From Pseudomonas mucoides (GTDB lineage: Bacteria > Pseudomonadota > Gammaproteobacteria > Pseudomonadales > Pseudomonadaceae), in NCBI RefSeq assembly GCF_015461845.1, contig NZ_JACOPW010000001.1, positions 1,438,757 to 1,502,756 of the forward strand: 64,000 nucleotides of DNA. Reading direction: 5' to 3'. Below, piece after piece: positions 63,424 to 64,000 of the stretch. Position 1 is the stretch's first letter. Every line of letters starts with the position of its first letter. The notes under the pieces were generated by a model, which was not told the origin of the DNA, searched no databases, and saw only the letters and a program-made list of their open reading frames with translations. A program made the translations under genes and the position numbers.

Positions 63424-64000
63424 TCAAGTCTTGTTTGTGACCAGTCCCGGCAACGCGTGCGCCAGGGCATTAATGGCAAAACCGATAAACATGACCCCGC
63501 ACAACCGGGTGATGGCCAGTTCGTGACGTTGATACAGGGTCCGGACCTGCCGCGCACCGACGATGCCGATGAGAATAGCGTAGGCGATCAGGCCACCGAC
63601 GAAGCTCAGCACAATCAACCACGGCAGCATCGACCAGTGCAGCAGCTCCGCGCGGCTCGAGAGCAGTGCGGTAAACGTGGCCACCGCCACCGGGTAAGCC
63701 TTGGGATTGGTCAAACCGAACAGAATGCCGTGCCAGAACGGCTGGCGGGCCGGGCCTTGAGGCGCTTCGGCACTGCTGCGTTTCGCCCGCACGGCGCGCA
63801 AACCGAGCCAGAACAAATACAACCCGCTGAACACGCCCAACACATCGAATGCCGTGCTACCGATTTCCCGCGCCCCGACTATTGCAATCAACGCGGTACT
63901 GCACCAGACCACATCGCCCAGCAAATGCCCACACAAGAACCCCGCCCCCGCCCGCCGACCGCGCGCCGCGCCAATGCCGAACACCGCCAACACACCCGGC
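63424..64000 (-). CDS. LysE-family amino-acid exporter (partial, N-terminus outside window)
   Basis: The visible ~192 residues carry the LysE/RhtB family features: PGVLAVFGIGAARGRRAGAGFLCGHLLGD near the start, GLYLFWLGLRAVRAK, GILFGLTNPKAYPVAVATF and a C-terminal helix pair. The frame is open to the window edge and the family normally has about 15-20 more N-terminal residues. The exported amino acid is unknown. Confidence 0.88.
   Translation of the reverse strand, partial: PGVLAVFGIGAARGRRAGAGFLCGHLLGDVVWCSTALIAIVGAREIGSTAFDVLGVFSGLYLFWLGLRAVRAKRSSAEAPQGPARQPFWHGILFGLTNPKAYPVAVATFTALLSSRAELLHWSMLPWLIVLSFVGGLIAYAILIGIVGARQVRTLYQRHELAITRLCGVMFIGFAINALAHALPGLVTNKT

Overview
The window is chromosomal DNA from a Pseudomonas of the fluorescens/putida type. 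The evidence is the conserved order bamC-dapA-gcvR-bcp, the algU-mucA-mucB-mucD stress-sigma cluster divergent from nadB, phaG beside a tRNA-Gly, a guanidine-degradation operon of pseudomonad type, and many REP/REPIN palindromes of the fluorescens group (arms such as GTGGGAGC..GCTTGC). No rRNA, CRISPR array or intact prophage is seen.

Layout. 1-5.5 kb: cell-envelope and lysine genes (bamC partial, dapA), an ACT-domain GcvR-like regulator, peroxiredoxin Bcp, a PerM-like permease, a TusA-like protein and a BepA-like periplasmic M48 protease. 5.5-9.4 kb: mucD, mucB, mucA and algU on the minus strand, with an AlgU-type promoter in front of algU and no mucC. 9.9-14.1 kb: nadB, ygfX-like/sdhE, ygfZ and an HDOD protein. 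14.2-20.7 kb: the TctDE two-component pair divergent from the TctCBA tricarboxylate transporter, plus an overlapping AbrB-type membrane protein. 20.8-22.7 kb: ung and an enoyl-CoA hydratase/HIBYL-CoA hydrolase-family gene.

22.9-30.6 kb: a visibly AT-richer three-gene minus-strand operon (glycosyltransferase, lipoprotein, 1864-residue RTX protein) that looks acquired. 30.8-31.7 kb: two tyrosine-rich small lipoproteins. 31.9-41.9 kb: a guanidine-I riboswitch heads an operon for guanidine uptake (ABC transporter) and breakdown (two UAAP/carboxyguanidine deiminase subunits, biotin-dependent carboxylase, allophanate hydrolase). A perfect 28-bp-armed REPIN lies inside the open carboxylase frame. 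42.1-45.8 kb: a diguanylate cyclase, a CWC zinc-type protein, rsuA and phaG.

45.9-57.1 kb: an accessory island beside tRNA-Gly(CCC). It starts with an orphan 3' half of a tRNA-Thr gene and carries a CoiA-like nuclease, a GTTAAC repeat array, a coupled SIR2 protein plus 912-residue partner (a split DSR/SIR2-type anti-phage candidate), an HNH-domain protein with an unrecognised C-terminal part, a membrane protein, and relics of what may be an integrative element. 57.3-64 kb: core-like genes return: two SAM methyltransferases, a solitary HsdR-N-like nuclease, a low-affinity iron permease-family protein, KGG and DUF4142 stress proteins, a PAS-GAF-GGDEF protein and a partial LysE-family exporter.

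The most promising candidates for new biology are the split SIR2 system with its HNH neighbour in the tRNA-Gly island, the glycosyltransferase-lipoprotein-RTX operon, and the REPIN translated within the carboxylase.
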